NCBI RefSeq assembly: GCF_014190915.1
Contig: NZ_JACHVU010000003.1
Location: 372,001 to 436,000 of the forward strand
From: Mycolicibacterium iranicum
GTDB lineage: Bacteria; Actinomycetota; Actinomycetes; Mycobacteriales; Mycobacteriaceae
Length of the DNA stretch: 64,000 nt
Reading direction: 5' to 3'
Shown here: positions 8,221 to 17,938 of the stretch, piece by piece
How the letters are laid out: each line of letters opens with the position of its first letter
How positions within the stretch are numbered: the first letter of the stretch is position 1
Made by a program: the position numbers and the translations under genes
The notes under the pieces: generated by a model
Told to the model about the DNA's origin: nothing
The model's database searches: none
Seen by the model: only the letters and a program-made list of their open reading frames with translations

Positions 8221-9870
8221 ATGGCTGGCCGTCGCACGACCGTCCTGCTGGCGGTGCTCGTCCTGGTCGGCGGACTGGGTCTCACCTCGTGCTCGTCGCA
8301 GGCCGCCGAGGCCGTCGACTACGCCGTCGACGGCACCCTGATCAGCTACAACGCGAATACGGTCGCGGGTGCGGCGTCCGGCGGGCCGCAGGCGTTCGCG
8401 CGGACGCTGACGGGCTTCAACTACCACGGCCCCGACGGCCAGGTCATCGGCGACCACGACTTCGGCACGATCTCGGTGGTCGGTCGCACCCCGCTGATCC
8501 TCGACTACGAGATCAAGGCGGAAGCCGTCTATTCCGACGGCAAGCCGATCACGTGTGACGACATGGTGCTGGCCTGGGCGTCGCGATCGGGGCGGTTCGC
8601 CGGGTTCGACGCGGCCAGCCGCGCCGGGTACACCGACATCGCGGGCATCGACTGCGCGCCGGGGCAGAAGAAGGCGAGGGTCTCCTTCGCCCCCGACCGG
8701 GCCTTCACCGACTACGGGCAGCTGTTCACCGCGACGACGATGATGCCGGCGCACGTCCTGGGCGACGTGCTGGGCCTCGGCGACGGCGCGGTGACGACGG
8801 CCCTGCTCAACAACGACGGCCCCACCGTGGAGCGGATCGCGCAGGCGTGGAACACCACCTGGGACCTGAAGCCGGACCTGGACCTGAAGAGGTTCCCGTC
8901 CTCGGGGCCCTACAAGCTGGAGTCGGTGACCGACGACGGGGCTGTCGTGCTGGTCGCCAACGACAAGTGGTGGGGTGCCAAGCCGATCACCGCCAGGGTC
9001 ACGGTGTGGCCGCGCAGCCCGGAGCTGCAGGACCGCGTCAACGAGGGCGCCTACGACGTCGTCGACATCGCCGCCGGCTCCTCGGGAACCCTCAACCTGC
9101 CCGACGACTACGTCCGCACCGATTCTGCTTCCGCAGGGATCGAACAGCTCATCTTCGCGCCGCAGGGTCCGCTCGCCGCGGTGCCCGCCCGCCGGGCGCT
9201 GGCACTGTGCACGCCACGGGACGTCATCGCCCGCAACGCCGAGGTGCCGGTGGCCAACTCCCGGCTCAACGCCGCGACCGAGGACGCCTACGGGGCTGCC
9301 GAGGCGACCCCGCAGGTCAACGAGTTCGCCGTCGCCAACCCGGTCGCGGCCCGCGCGGCGCTCAACAACCAGCCCCTCACCGTGCGGATCGGATACCAGA
9401 CCCCCAACGCCCGGCTCGCCGCCACCGTCGGGGCGATCGCGCGAAGCTGCGCCCCGGCCGGCATCACCGTCGCGGACGTGGCAGGGGAGAACACCGGACC
9501 TCTGGCGTTGCGCGACAACGAGATCGACGTGCTGGTCGCCGGCACCGGCGGCGCGGCGGGCAGCGGCTCGTCGGGGTCGTCGTCGATCGACGCGTACACC
9601 CTGCACAGCGCCAACGGCAACAACCTGCCGCGCTACACGAACAGCCGCATCGACGCGATCATCGCCACGATCGCCGTGACGTCGGACCCGAAGGAGATCG
9701 CCCGCCTGCTCGGCGAGGCGGGTCCGATCCTTTGGGGCGATATGCCGACCCTGCCGCTGTACCGTCAGCAGCGAACCCTGCTCACGTCGACGAAGATGTT
9801 TGCGGTGAGCGGAAACCCGACGCGATGGGGTGCGGGGTGGAACATGGACCGGTGGGAGTTGAGTCAGTGA
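8221..9870 (+). CDS. Peptide/solute-binding lipoprotein (SBP family 5)
   Basis: A 549-residue lipoprotein with an Arg-containing signal peptide and the lipobox LTSC (C24 becomes the lipidated N-terminus). The body resembles extracellular family 5 solute-binding proteins: [19 protein letters not shown], the [12 protein letters not shown] segment and a C-terminal [12 protein letters not shown] stretch. No permease or ATPase genes are nearby, so its transporter is unknown. It sits between secF and apt, as does Rv2585c in M. tuberculosis. Its stop overlaps the apt start (GTGA), which indicates translational coupling. Confidence 0.85.
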   Translation: MAGRRTTVLLAVLVLVGGLGLTSCSSQAAEAVDYAVDGTLISYNANTVAGAASGGPQAFARTLTGFNYHGPDGQVIGDHDFGTISVVGRTPLILDYEIKAEAVYSDGKPITCDDMVLAWASRSGRFAGFDAASRAGYTDIAGIDCAPGQKKARVSFAPDRAFTDYGQLFTATTMMPAHVLGDVLGLGDGAVTTALLNNDGPTVERIAQAWNTTWDLKPDLDLKRFPSSGPYKLESVTDDGAVVLVANDKWWGAKPITARVTVWPRSPELQDRVNEGAYDVVDIAAGSSGTLNLPDDYVRTDSASAGIEQLIFAPQGPLAAVPARRALALCTPRDVIARNAEVPVANSRLNAATEDAYGAAEATPQVNEFAVANPVAARAALNNQPLTVRIGYQTPNARLAATVGAIARSCAPAGITVADVAGENTGPLALRDNEIDVLVAGTGGAAGSGSSGSSSIDAYTLHSANGNNLPRYTNSRIDAIIATIAVTSDPKEIARLLGEAGPILWGDMPTLPLYRQQRTLLTSTKMFAVSGNPTRWGAGWNMDRWELSQ

Positions 9871-10406
9871 GCAGCGAGACCGGCGAGGACATCGCCGACG
9901 TCATCAGATCGTTGATGCGCGAGGTGCCGGACTTCCCCGAACCGGGCGTCCAGTTCAAGGACCTCACGCCGGTGCTCGCCGACGCGCGCGGCCTGGCCGA
10001 GGTGAGCAAGGCGATCGCCGACAGTGCGCGGGGCGCCGACCTGGTCGCCGGAGTGGACGCCCGCGGCTTCCTCCTCGGAGGTGCGGTGGCCGTCACGCTC
10101 GGCATCGGCGTGCTGGCGGTGCGCAAGGGCGGCAAGTTGCCTCCGCCCGTCCTCGGCGAGACCTACACCCTGGAGTACGGCTCGGCCACGCTGGAGGTGC
10201 CGGCCAACGGGGTCGACCTCGCCGGTCGCTCCGTCGTGGTGATCGACGACGTGCTTGCGACCGGGGGCACGCTGGCGGCCACGCATCAGCTGCTCACCAA
10301 GGCCGGCGCCGACGTGACCGGCGCCGTGGTGATGATGGAGCTGACCGCGCTCGGCGGGCGGGCCGCCGTGGAACCGCTCGAGGTCACCAGTCTCTACACC
10401 GTCTGA
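9867..10406 (+). CDS. apt: Adenine phosphoribosyltransferase
   Basis: A 179-residue purine salvage enzyme that makes AMP from adenine and PRPP. It starts at GTG 9867, overlapping the previous stop. Family motifs are [15 protein letters not shown] near the N-terminus, [12 protein letters not shown], and the PRPP-binding loop [13 protein letters not shown]. The long upstream in-frame extension is not coding, because it runs through the lipoprotein gene in another frame. The neighbouring relA suggests joint control of the purine/(p)ppGpp pool. Confidence 0.95.
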   Translation: MSSETGEDIADVIRSLMREVPDFPEPGVQFKDLTPVLADARGLAEVSKAIADSARGADLVAGVDARGFLLGGAVAVTLGIGVLAVRKGGKLPPPVLGETYTLEYGSATLEVPANGVDLAGRSVVVIDDVLATGGTLAATHQLLTKAGADVTGAVVMMELTALGGRAAVEPLEVTSLYTV

Positions 10407-10445
10407 GCGGATATCCTGCGAAGACCACAGGTCCTGGAGGTGAAC

Positions 10446-12830
10446 ATGGCCGACAAGGTTCGGACGGAACCGGCCGCCGACCAGGCTGTGCACGCGCCCG
10501 CTGCGGCGACCGTCTCCAGCCCGGAGACCCAGCCGATGGAGATTCCCAGGGCTGACACCTCCAAGGCCGCGACCAGCGCGTCCCGCCGGGTGCGGGCTCG
10601 CCTCGCACGTCGCATGACGTCGCAACGCAGCACGGTCAATCCGGTGCTCGAACCGTTGGTCGCGGTGCATCGGGAGATCTATCCGAAGGCCGATCTCACG
10701 CTGCTGCAGCGGGCCTATGAGGTCGCCGAACAGCGCCATGCCGACCAGCTCCGCCGCTCCGGCGACCCGTACATCACGCATCCGCTGGCCGTGGCGAACA
10801 TCCTGGCCGAACTCGGGATGGACACCACGACGCTGATCGCGGCGTTGCTGCACGACACCGTCGAGGACACCGGTTACACGCTCGAAGCGCTCACCCAGGA
10901 GTTCGGCGTCGAGGTCGGGCACCTCGTCGACGGGGTGACGAAGCTGGACAAGGTCGCGTTGGGAACCGCGGCCGAGGGCGAGACGATCCGCAAGATGATC
11001 ATCGCGATGGCTCGCGATCCGCGGGTGCTGGTGATCAAGGTGGCCGACCGGCTGCACAACATGCGCACGATGCGCTTCCTGCCGCCGGAGAAGCAGGCCC
11101 GCAAAGCCCGCGAGACGCTGGAAGTCATTGCGCCCCTCGCGCATCGGCTCGGCATGGCGACGGTCAAGTGGGAGCTGGAGGATCTGTCGTTCGCGATCCT
11201 GCACCCCAAGAAGTACGAGGAGATCGTCCGGCTGGTCGCCGACCGGGCGCCGTCGCGGGACACCTATCTGGCCAAGGTGCGCGCCGAGATCGCGGCCACG
11301 TTGAACGCGTCGAAGATCAACGCCACCGTCGAGGGCAGGCCGAAGCACTACTGGTCGATCTACCAGAAGATGATCGTCAAGGGCCGCGACTTCGACGACA
11401 TTCACGACCTCGTGGGCGTGCGCATCCTGTGCGACGAGGTCCGCGACTGCTACGCCGCGGTCGGCGTGGTGCACTCGCTGTGGCAACCCATCGCCGGCCG
11501 CTTCAAGGACTACATCGCCCAGCCCCGCTTCGGGGTGTACCAGTCGCTGCACACCACCGTCGTGGGCCCCGAGGGCAAACCGCTCGAGGTGCAGATCCGC
11601 ACCATCGACATGCACAAGACCGCCGAGTACGGCATCGCCGCGCACTGGCGTTACAAAGAGGTCAAGGGACGCAACGGATTACCTGCGGGCAACGCCGCCG
11701 CCGAGATCGACGACATGGCGTGGATGCGGCAGCTGCTCGACTGGCAGCGGGAGGCCGCCGACCCGGGGGAGTTCCTGGAGTCGCTGCGTTACGACCTTGC
11801 GGTGCAGGAGATCTTCGTGTTCACGCCCAAGGGCGACGTGGTCACCCTGCCCACGGGTTCCACGCCGGTGGACTTCGCCTATGCCGTGCACACCGAGGTC
11901 GGACACCGCTGCATCGGCGCCCGCGTCAACGGCCGACTCGTCGCACTCGAACGCAAGCTGGAGAACGGCGAAGTGGTCGAGGTGTTCACCTCGAAGGCCC
12001 TCAACGCGGGCCCGTCGCGGGACTGGCAGACGTTCGTCGTGTCCCCGCGGGCGAAGGCCAAGATCCGGCAGTGGTTCGCCAAGGAGCGGCGCGAGGAAGC
12101 GCTGGACTCCGGCAAGGAGGCCATCGCGCGCGAGGTGCGCCGCGGTGGACTTCCGTTGCAGCGGTTGATGAATGCCGAGACGATGACGGCCCTGGCGCGG
12201 GAGCTGCGCTATGTCGACGTCTCCGCGCTGTACACCGCGGTCGGAGAGGGCCACGTCTCCGCCCGCCACGTGGTGCAGCGCCTGGTGGCTCAGCTGGGTG
12301 GGGACGACGAGGCCGCGGACGAGATCGCCGAGCGCTCGACGCCGGCGACCATGCCGATCCGGCAGCGCACCAGCGACGACGTGGGGGTCGCCGTACCGGG
12401 CGCCCCGGGCGTGCTGACCAAACTGGCCAAGTGCTGCACGCCGGTTCCCGGCGACAACATCATGGGCTTCGTGACCCGCGGCGGCGGAGTCAGCGTGCAC
12501 CGCACCGACTGTACGAATGCGACCTCGCTGCAGGCGCAGTCGGAGCGCATCATCGACGTCCAGTGGGCGCCGTCGCCGTCCTCGGTGTTCCTGGTGGCCA
12601 TCCAGGTGGAGGCGCTCGACCGGCACCGGCTGCTCTCCGATGTCACCCGGGTGCTGGCCGACGAGAAGGTCAACATCCTGTCGGCATCAGTCACCACGTC
12701 CAACGACCGGGTGGCGATCAGCCGGTTCACCTTCGAGATGGGCGACCCCAAACACCTCGGCCACGTGCTCAACGTGGTCCGCAACGTCGAAGGCGTCTAC
12801 GACGTCTACCGCGTGACGTCGGCGGCCTGA
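10446..12830 (+). CDS. relA: Bifunctional (p)ppGpp synthetase/hydrolase
   Basis: A 794-residue long-form Rel protein that makes and degrades (p)ppGpp. ATG 10446 is chosen over GTG 10440 because GGAGG at 10436-10440 fits it at 5 bp. Domains in order: a low-complexity N-terminus (1-60); the hydrolase HD domain with [11 protein letters not shown] (H136, D137); the synthetase domain with [15 protein letters not shown] and [23 protein letters not shown] (about 455-515) with [20 protein letters not shown]; a Cys-rich segment [14 protein letters not shown]; and a C-terminal ACT domain. Both catalytic centres look intact, so the enzyme should be bifunctional. Confidence 0.97.
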   Translation: MADKVRTEPAADQAVHAPAAATVSSPETQPMEIPRADTSKAATSASRRVRARLARRMTSQRSTVNPVLEPLVAVHREIYPKADLTLLQRAYEVAEQRHADQLRRSGDPYITHPLAVANILAELGMDTTTLIAALLHDTVEDTGYTLEALTQEFGVEVGHLVDGVTKLDKVALGTAAEGETIRKMIIAMARDPRVLVIKVADRLHNMRTMRFLPPEKQARKARETLEVIAPLAHRLGMATVKWELEDLSFAILHPKKYEEIVRLVADRAPSRDTYLAKVRAEIAATLNASKINATVEGRPKHYWSIYQKMIVKGRDFDDIHDLVGVRILCDEVRDCYAAVGVVHSLWQPIAGRFKDYIAQPRFGVYQSLHTTVVGPEGKPLEVQIRTIDMHKTAEYGIAAHWRYKEVKGRNGLPAGNAAAEIDDMAWMRQLLDWQREAADPGEFLESLRYDLAVQEIFVFTPKGDVVTLPTGSTPVDFAYAVHTEVGHRCIGARVNGRLVALERKLENGEVVEVFTSKALNAGPSRDWQTFVVSPRAKAKIRQWFAKERREEALDSGKEAIAREVRRGGLPLQRLMNAETMTALARELRYVDVSALYTAVGEGHVSARHVVQRLVAQLGGDDEAADEIAERSTPATMPIRQRTSDDVGVAVPGAPGVLTKLAKCCTPVPGDNIMGFVTRGGGVSVHRTDCTNATSLQAQSERIIDVQWAPSPSSVFLVAIQVEALDRHRLLSDVTRVLADEKVNILSASVTTSNDRVAISRFTFEMGDPKHLGHVLNVVRNVEGVYDVYRVTSAA

Positions 12831-12947
12831 GCCGGATCATCCTCGGCCCCTACGGTCTCCGGCCCCGATCGTCCCCTCGGGCGTGGGCCGTCACCGGCAT
12901 CGGGTCAGCCTGCCGACGCCGGCGAGGGACCATGATCGTTCCGCTCA

Positions 12948-12968
12948 CCCCGGGCTGCGCCCCCGGGG
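12948..12968. terminator. Hairpin between convergent relA and ppiB
   Basis: CCCCGGG (12948-12954), a 7-nt loop and CCCGGGG (12962-12968) form a GC-rich stem in the 140-bp gap between two convergent genes, ending 3 bp before the ppiB stop codon. It has no T tract, as is common for mycobacterial terminators, and could serve both strands. Confidence 0.5.
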
Positions 12969-12970
12969 CG

Positions 12971-13861
12971 CTAGTCCAGCTGGAGCTTCTTGATCGTCGT
13001 CGCCAGCTTCGGTGCGCCGTCGGGACCACCGTCGGCGACGCCTTCGTTCGCGATCTTGTCGAGAGTGGCCAGGCCGGTCTCGTCGATCGTGCCGAACACG
13101 GTGTACTGCGGCGGCAGCTGCGAGTCCTTGTAGACGAGGAAGAACTGGCTGCCGTTGGTGCCCGGCCCGGCATTGGCCATGGCCAGCGTGCCGCGCGGGT
13201 AGACGACAGGCTCGCCGAGCTTCGGATCGTCGGGCTGGAACTGGTCGGTCGGGTACTCGTTGGCGAACTGGTATCCGGGGCCGCCGGTGCCCTCACCCGT
13301 CGGGTCGCCGCACTGCAGGACGCCCAGCGAGTCGCTGGTGGTGAGGCGATGGCACGGGGTGCCGTTGAAGTAGCCCTGCTGGGCCAGGCTCGCGAAGCTG
13401 TTCACCGTGCAGGGCGACTTGCCGTTGTCGAGCTGCAGCCCGATGTTGCCCTGGTCGGTCTCCATGCTGGCGCTGACGAGCGCGGGTTCGGTCGGGACCT
13501 CGCCGGTGCGCGGCGCATTGTTCGGCTTGCTGGCCGGGTCGGCGGACTTCGGGTACTCGCAGTTGCTGCCGAGCCCCTCGGGGGCGACGAACTCGGGCAG
13601 CGCACCGGCGGCGGCCGCGGCCGGGACGTCGAGCGCGGACGACGTCTCGGTGGTGGTGGTCGACGCCGAGGCGGTCTGGGTGCCGGAATCGCGGTTGGTG
13701 AGCACGATGGTCGCCACCACGGCGGCGATGACCAGGACTGCGCCGGCCGCCGAACCGATGATGGTCAGCCGGCGACGCTTGCGGTCACGCTCGCCCCGGT
13801 TCTCCAGCTGCCGTTCGAGCTTGCGCTTGGCGCTCGCACGCCGTTGTTCGTTCGTGGGCAC
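12971..13861 (-). CDS. ppiB: Membrane-anchored peptidyl-prolyl cis-trans isomerase B
   Basis: A 296-residue cyclophilin-type isomerase. It starts at GTG 13861 behind GAGGAGG. A basic N-terminus (about 1-32) is followed by one membrane helix (33-55), a Thr/Ser/Ala-rich linker, and an extracytoplasmic cyclophilin domain (about 125-296). Visible cyclophilin features are FNGTPCHRLTTSDSLGVLQCGDP, GTLAMANAGPGTNGSQFFLVY and YTVFGTIDETGL. It should help fold exported proteins outside the membrane. The gene is convergent with relA and divergent from the MBL hydrolase gene. Confidence 0.93.
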   Translation of the reverse strand: MPTNEQRRASAKRKLERQLENRGERDRKRRRLTIIGSAAGAVLVIAAVVATIVLTNRDSGTQTASASTTTTETSSALDVPAAAAAGALPEFVAPEGLGSNCEYPKSADPASKPNNAPRTGEVPTEPALVSASMETDQGNIGLQLDNGKSPCTVNSFASLAQQGYFNGTPCHRLTTSDSLGVLQCGDPTGEGTGGPGYQFANEYPTDQFQPDDPKLGEPVVYPRGTLAMANAGPGTNGSQFFLVYKDSQLPPQYTVFGTIDETGLATLDKIANEGVADGGPDGAPKLATTIKKLQLD

Positions 13862-13978
13862 GGCCGGTGTCCTCCTCGAAGTTGTTCCGGTCGGCACCGA
13901 GTGTGCCAGCTGGCGCTGAGCGTGGCCGCCGCGACCCTCCTGAACTGGGCGCGGACCTGGGCATGGGAAGCTGGGACG

Positions 13979-14656
13979 GTGTTGATCACCGGATTTCCGG
14001 CCGGCATGCTGGCATGCAACTGCTACGTGCTGGCCCCGCGGCAGGGGGCCGACGCCATCGTCGTGGACCCCGGCCAGCGGGCGATGGGTCCGTTGCGGAA
14101 GATCCTCGACGACAACCGGCTCACGCCGGCGGCGGTGCTGCTCACCCACGGACACCTCGACCACATGTGGTCGGCGCAGAAGGTGGCCGACACCTACGGG
14201 TGCCCGACCTACATCCACCCGGCGGACCGCTACATGCTGGCCGACCCGATCAAGGGTCTGGGTCGCGGATTCTTCGGTGGGCTGGCGCGCACGGCGTTCG
14301 GCGCCATGTTCCGCGAGCCCCGGCAGGTCGTCGAACTCGACCGGGACGGCGACAAGCTGGAACTGGGCGGCATCACCGTCGCGGTCGACCACACTCCCGG
14401 CCACACCCGGGGCTCGGTGGTCTTCCGCGTCGAACAGGGTCCCGAGGAGATCGCGTTCACCGGGGACACGCTGTTCAAGCAGACGGTGGGCCGCACCGAC
14501 CTGCCCGGGGGCAGCGGACGTGACCTGCTCACCTCGATCGTCACAAAACTTCTGGTCCTCGGCGACGACACCCTGGTACTACCGGGGCACGGCGAACGGA
14601 CCACCATCGGCCTGGAACGCCACACCAACCCCTTTCTCGAAGGTCTGACCCCGTGA
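13979..14656 (+). CDS. Glyoxalase II-like metallo-beta-lactamase fold hydrolase
   Basis: A 225-residue MBL-fold hydrolase starting at GTG 13979. Metal ligands are visible: THGHLDH (H57, H59, D61, H62), the histidine of [11 protein letters not shown], the aspartate of FTGDTLF and the histidine of LPGHGERT. This resembles hydroxyacylglutathione hydrolase-like thioesterases; the true substrate in an organism using mycothiol is not known from sequence. It corresponds by position to Rv2581c. Its stop overlaps the hisS start (GTGA), so the two are translated together. Confidence 0.88.
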   Translation: MLITGFPAGMLACNCYVLAPRQGADAIVVDPGQRAMGPLRKILDDNRLTPAAVLLTHGHLDHMWSAQKVADTYGCPTYIHPADRYMLADPIKGLGRGFFGGLARTAFGAMFREPRQVVELDRDGDKLELGGITVAVDHTPGHTRGSVVFRVEQGPEEIAFTGDTLFKQTVGRTDLPGGSGRDLLTSIVTKLLVLGDDTLVLPGHGERTTIGLERHTNPFLEGLTP

Positions 14657-15930
14657 CTGACACCTCATCCCCGACGTCGTTTCGCGCACCGAAGGGCGTC
14701 CCCGACTACCTCCCGCCCGATTCGGCCGAGTTCGTCGCCGTGCGCGCCGGGCTGCTCGATGCCGCGCGGCGGGCGGGCTACGGCGACATCGAGCTGCCGA
14801 TCTTCGAAGACACGGCGCTGTTCGCCCGCGGGGTGGGGGAGTCGACCGACGTCGTCTCCAAGGAGATGTACACCTTCGCCGACCGCGGCGACCGCTCGGT
14901 GACGTTGCGCCCCGAGGGCACCGCCGGGGTGATGCGCGCCGTGATCGAACACGGCCTCGACCGCGGGCAGCTACCGGTCAAGCTGTGCTACTCGGGTCCG
15001 TTCTTCCGCTACGAGCGTCCGCAGGCGGGGCGCTACCGCCAGCTGCAGCAGGTCGGCGTGGAGGCGATCGGCGTCGACGATCCGGCGCTGGACGCCGAGG
15101 TCATCGCCGTGGCCGACGCCGGCTTCCGGTCCCTGGGGCTGGACGGTTTCCGCCTGGAGATCACCTCGCTCGGCGACGACACCTGCCGGCCGCAGTACCG
15201 GGAGTTGTTGCAGGACTTCCTGTTCAAGCTCGATCTCGACGAGGAGACGCGCACGCGCGCACAGATCAACCCGCTGCGCGTCCTCGACGACAAGCGCCCG
15301 CACATCAAGGAGATGACCGCAGACGCGCCGGTGATGCTCGATCACCTGTCTGAGGCGGCCAAAGCGCACTTCGACACCGTGCTGGCGCATCTGGACGCCA
15401 TGTCGGTGCCCTATGTGATCAACCCCAGGATGGTGCGCGGCCTGGACTACTACACGAAGACCACGTTCGAGTTCGTCCACGACGGGCTTGGTGCGCAGTC
15501 CGGGATCGGCGGCGGCGGCCGGTACGACGGTCTGATGTCGCAGCTCGGTGGGCGCGACCTGTCGGGGATCGGCTTCGGCCTGGGCGTGGACCGCGCTCTG
15601 CTGGCGTTGCGCGCCGAGGGCAAGACGGCGGGGGAGGCCGCGCGCGTCGACGTCTACGCCGTCCCGCTGGGCGCCGACGCGAAAATGCGTCTGGCGGTGC
15701 TCGCTGCCCAGCTGCGCGCCGCCGGGGTGCGGGTCGACGTCGCCTACGGCGACCGAAGCCTCAAAGGCGCGATGAAGGGCGCCGACCGTTCCGGTGCGAC
15801 GATCGCGCTGGTGGCGGGGGACCGTGACCTCGAGGCCGGGACGGTCGGGGTCAAGAGAATGGCCACCGGTGAGCAGGTGGACGTGGCCGTCGCCGATGTC
15901 GTCGCCGAGGTCGTCTCCCGGCTGAGCTAG
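14653..15930 (+). CDS. hisS: Histidyl-tRNA synthetase
   Basis: A 425-residue class II aminoacyl-tRNA synthetase charging tRNA-His. It begins with [15 protein letters not shown]. Motif 2 is [18 protein letters not shown]. The histidine-specific signatures are [13 protein letters not shown] (His A) and GGGGRYDGL, and motif 3 is [12 protein letters not shown]. The C-terminal anticodon-binding domain follows from about residue 330. Length is normal. The GTG start lies inside the MBL hydrolase stop. Confidence 0.97.
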   Translation: MTDTSSPTSFRAPKGVPDYLPPDSAEFVAVRAGLLDAARRAGYGDIELPIFEDTALFARGVGESTDVVSKEMYTFADRGDRSVTLRPEGTAGVMRAVIEHGLDRGQLPVKLCYSGPFFRYERPQAGRYRQLQQVGVEAIGVDDPALDAEVIAVADAGFRSLGLDGFRLEITSLGDDTCRPQYRELLQDFLFKLDLDEETRTRAQINPLRVLDDKRPHIKEMTADAPVMLDHLSEAAKAHFDTVLAHLDAMSVPYVINPRMVRGLDYYTKTTFEFVHDGLGAQSGIGGGGRYDGLMSQLGGRDLSGIGFGLGVDRALLALRAEGKTAGEAARVDVYAVPLGADAKMRLAVLAAQLRAAGVRVDVAYGDRSLKGAMKGADRSGATIALVAGDRDLEAGTVGVKRMATGEQVDVAVADVVAEVVSRLS

Positions 15931-15992
15931 CCGGGTCGGCACCGGGCTGGGTCGGCACCGGGCTGGGTCGGCACCGGGCTGGGTCGGCACCG
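15931..15992. repeat. 16-bp tandem repeat downstream of hisS
   Basis: About 3.8 perfect copies of a 16-bp unit, GGGCTGGGTCGGCACC, start right after the hisS stop and run into the palindromic element at 15993. There are no spacers, so this is not a CRISPR. Perfect identity implies recent expansion, and the copy number is likely to vary between strains. Confidence 0.85.
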
Positions 15993-16051
15993 CGAGCGCG
16001 CGTGTCTGTACGGCGACACTCCGTGTCGGGCCGTACAAAACCGCGCGCTCG
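15993..16051 (+). repeat. Palindromic ~59-bp element, copy A (possible terminator)
   Basis: The outer arms are perfect inverted repeats, CGAGCGCGCG (15993-16002) and CGCGCGCTCG (16042-16051). The inner arms TGTACGGCGACAC and GTGTCGGGCCGTACA also pair apart from a 2-nt bulge, making a nearly full-length hairpin. It sits between the hisS 3' end and the stop of the convergent gene at 16052, so it could end transcription from both sides. The element at 17174-17233 is the same sequence in inverted orientation. Confidence 0.75.
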
Positions 16052-16597
16052 TCAGCGCCGAACCCCATGCACCGCGTTGTCGAGCACCTTCAACAGGCGA
16101 TCGAAACTCCCCGCCAACAACGCGAATCGCGCGAGCACCCGTGTCCCTGACGGGGTGACGACCACCAGACTCGACCGCAGGAGTTCTCTGCGCCGCTCGA
16201 ACCGCACTTCGTCAAGCGCAGCCACCAGTTCGCCCCTGTCGTCCTGGTAGTAGCGCTGCTCGCGGTCGAACACCGCCACCCGGAGATAGGTGCTCAGCGG
16301 TGTCGATCGCGCGCGGCGCACCGCTTCATTCGCCCTGAGCATCCCCGCGAAAGCGGCGGCCGCTATCGCCAACAGCACGACTCCGATCGCGACAGACTCC
16401 CATGTCCGGGAGCCTCCCGAGCCGAAGACTGATACGAGTCCATAGCCGCCACAGATCAGGGTGGCCGCGGCCAGCACGTGCCTGGCCGTTTCGGGTGGAG
16501 CCTTGCCGCGGTCGAGAAGCAGGACCTTGCGCCTGGCCTCAGCGACGACCAGTGAGCCCCTTTCGACCAGAAGCGCCGGTTCTGTCGGCGTGTTCAC
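16052..16597 (-). CDS. Membrane protein of unknown function, paralogue of the upstream gene
   Basis: A 181-residue protein with a GTG start at 16597 overlapping the stop of the upstream gene (GTGA). The N-terminal cytoplasmic segment LLVERGSLVVAEARRKVLLLDRG precedes two membrane helices (about 39-58 and 65-88). A C-terminal domain contains TYLRVAVFDREQRYYQD, ALDEVRFERRRELL, VVVTPSGTRVL and DNAVHGV. Every one of these blocks has a counterpart in the upstream gene, so the two arose by tandem duplication. I do not recognise a family or catalytic motif. It may act as a heteromer with its neighbour. Confidence 0.75.
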   Translation of the reverse strand: MNTPTEPALLVERGSLVVAEARRKVLLLDRGKAPPETARHVLAAATLICGGYGLVSVFGSGGSRTWESVAIGVVLLAIAAAAFAGMLRANEAVRRARSTPLSTYLRVAVFDREQRYYQDDRGELVAALDEVRFERRRELLRSSLVVVTPSGTRVLARFALLAGSFDRLLKVLDNAVHGVRR

Positions 16598-17148
16598 GGC
16601 ATCGCGCCGTGGACGACGTGGGTCAGCACGTGATCCAGCGTGCCGATGCCGCCACCGAAAGGGTTGCCGCGCTTGAGCACACGGTCGCCCGACGGGGTCA
16701 CGGCGACGAGCTTGGCCGAACTCGACGTGACCTGCATCCGACGCTCGAACCGAACCTGGTCCAACGGCGCGATGATCTCGCCGGCGCCATCGAGGTAGAC
16801 GCGCCGGGCCCGGTCGAATACGGCGACGGGGACGAACGACGTCAAGGGCCGCACCCGTCGATCGCGAATCCTCTTTGCGCTCAGCACCATTGCGATACCG
16901 GCGAGGACCCCGACCGCGAGGATCACTCCGCCGAGCATCCCGGAACCCGCTGCCATGCCGCCGGCCGCGGCGGAGAACACCGACACGAGCCCGAACATGC
17001 CGAACACGAGCGTGATGACGACCAGGATGAACACGACGATCTCCGACGGGCTGCCACCGCGGTCGACGACCACGATCTCGGGTCCGCGTTCGGCGATCAC
17101 GAGACCGCCCTGCTCGGCCAGGATGACCGGCTCGACGGGTGTGCTCAT
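16594..17148 (-). CDS. Membrane protein of unknown function, first of a paralogous pair
   Basis: A 184-residue protein from ATG 17148 with the same plan as its downstream neighbour: VILAEQGGLVIAERGPEIVVVDRGGSP-type N-terminus, two hydrophobic helices (about 36-58 and 70-90, with glycine-rich GGMAAGSGMLGG between), then PVAVFDRARRVYLD, PLDQVRFERRMQV, VAVTPSGDRVL and a closing LTHVVHGAMP. No signal peptide, lipobox or known domain is evident. The pair is flanked by inverted copies of the ~59-bp palindromic element. Function unknown. Confidence 0.75.
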   Translation of the reverse strand: MSTPVEPVILAEQGGLVIAERGPEIVVVDRGGSPSEIVVFILVVITLVFGMFGLVSVFSAAAGGMAAGSGMLGGVILAVGVLAGIAMVLSAKRIRDRRVRPLTSFVPVAVFDRARRVYLDGAGEIIAPLDQVRFERRMQVTSSSAKLVAVTPSGDRVLKRGNPFGGGIGTLDHVLTHVVHGAMP

Positions 17149-17173
17149 AGCGTGATGCTGGCCGACTCACGTC

Positions 17174-17233
17174 GCGAGCGCGCGCGTTTGCACAGATTCT
17201 GTGGCGCGTCGGCGTGCAGACACGCGCGCTCGC
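17174..17233 (-). repeat. Palindromic ~60-bp element, copy B
   Basis: The outer arms GCGAGCGCGCGCGT and ACGCGCGCTCGC are complementary, and a CACAGATTCTGTG palindrome lies inside. Read on the minus strand it aligns along its whole length with copy A at 15993-16051, sharing for example GAGCGCGCGTGTCTG and the CGCGCGCTCG end. It lies 12 bp beyond the urtE stop and 25 bp before the start of the next minus-strand gene, a good place for a terminator of the urt operon. Confidence 0.75.
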
Positions 17234-17245
17234 GGTGCGGAAGGG

Positions 17246-17938
17246 TCAGATGGCCATGGCGGCGCGGACGTCCGCTTCCGAGGCCGACCCTCCGGTGCCG
17301 CTGCTGGTGACGCGGCCCGCTTCGAGGATGTAGTAGCGCTGCGCGGATTCCAGGGCGAAACCGATGTGCTGCTCGACGAGCAGCACGCCGAGGTCGCCCC
17401 GGTTGGTCAGCGCGGTGATGGCCTCCTCGATCTCGTGGACCACGGACGGCTGGATGCCCTCGGTCGGCTCGTCGAGGATCAGGCACTTCGGCGTGGTGAT
17501 CAGCGCGCGGGCGATCGCGAGCTGTTGTCGCTGGCCGCCCGAGAGCAGTCCGGCGCGGCGCGTCAGCAGTTCCTTGAGCGCCGGGAACAGATCGAGCTGC
17601 TCGTCGATCAGGGCCTTGCCGTTCTTGCGGCCGTCTGCGACCACCTGCAGGTTCTCGGCCGTCGTCAGCTGACCGAAGGACTGCTGCCCCTGCGGGACAT
17701 AGGCCAGCCCGCGGCCGACCCGTGCGCTGGGCCGCAACTTCGTGATGTCGTCGCCGTCGAACAGCACCTTTCCGGCCGCGCACTTGAGCAGCCCGACCGC
17801 GGCGCGCAGCAGTGTCGTCTTGCCCGCGCCGTTGTGGCCCATCACCGCGGCCACACCGTCGTGGGGAACTTCGAGGCTGACCCCGTGGATGACCTCGCTG
17901 CGGCCGTAGCCGGTGCGCACGTCGACCAGTTGCAGCAT
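17246..17938 (-). CDS. urtE: Urea ABC transporter, ATP-binding protein UrtE
   Basis: A 230-residue ABC ATPase of the branched-chain amino acid/urea subfamily (LivF-like). Walker A GHNGAGKTT is at 34-42, the signature LLSGGQRQQLAIARAL at about 133-147, Walker B CLILDEPTEGIQPSV follows, and the switch histidine is in LLVEQHIGFA. It pairs with UrtD to power urea import through UrtBC. Its start overlaps the urtD stop by one base (TGATG). It is the last gene of urtABCDE. Confidence 0.92.
   Translation of the reverse strand: MLQLVDVRTGYGRSEVIHGVSLEVPHDGVAAVMGHNGAGKTTLLRAAVGLLKCAAGKVLFDGDDITKLRPSARVGRGLAYVPQGQQSFGQLTTAENLQVVADGRKNGKALIDEQLDLFPALKELLTRRAGLLSGGQRQQLAIARALITTPKCLILDEPTEGIQPSVVHEIEEAITALTNRGDLGVLLVEQHIGFALESAQRYYILEAGRVTSSGTGGSASEADVRAAMAI

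Noticed and set aside
11168-13978. A long plus-strand frame extending the MBL hydrolase upstream through relA and ppiB
   Set aside because: The upstream part overlaps relA in another frame and ppiB on the other strand. The hydrolase proper begins at GTG 13979.
15931-15992. Possible CRISPR array
   Set aside because: The 16-bp copies are directly adjacent with no spacers, and no cas genes are in the window.
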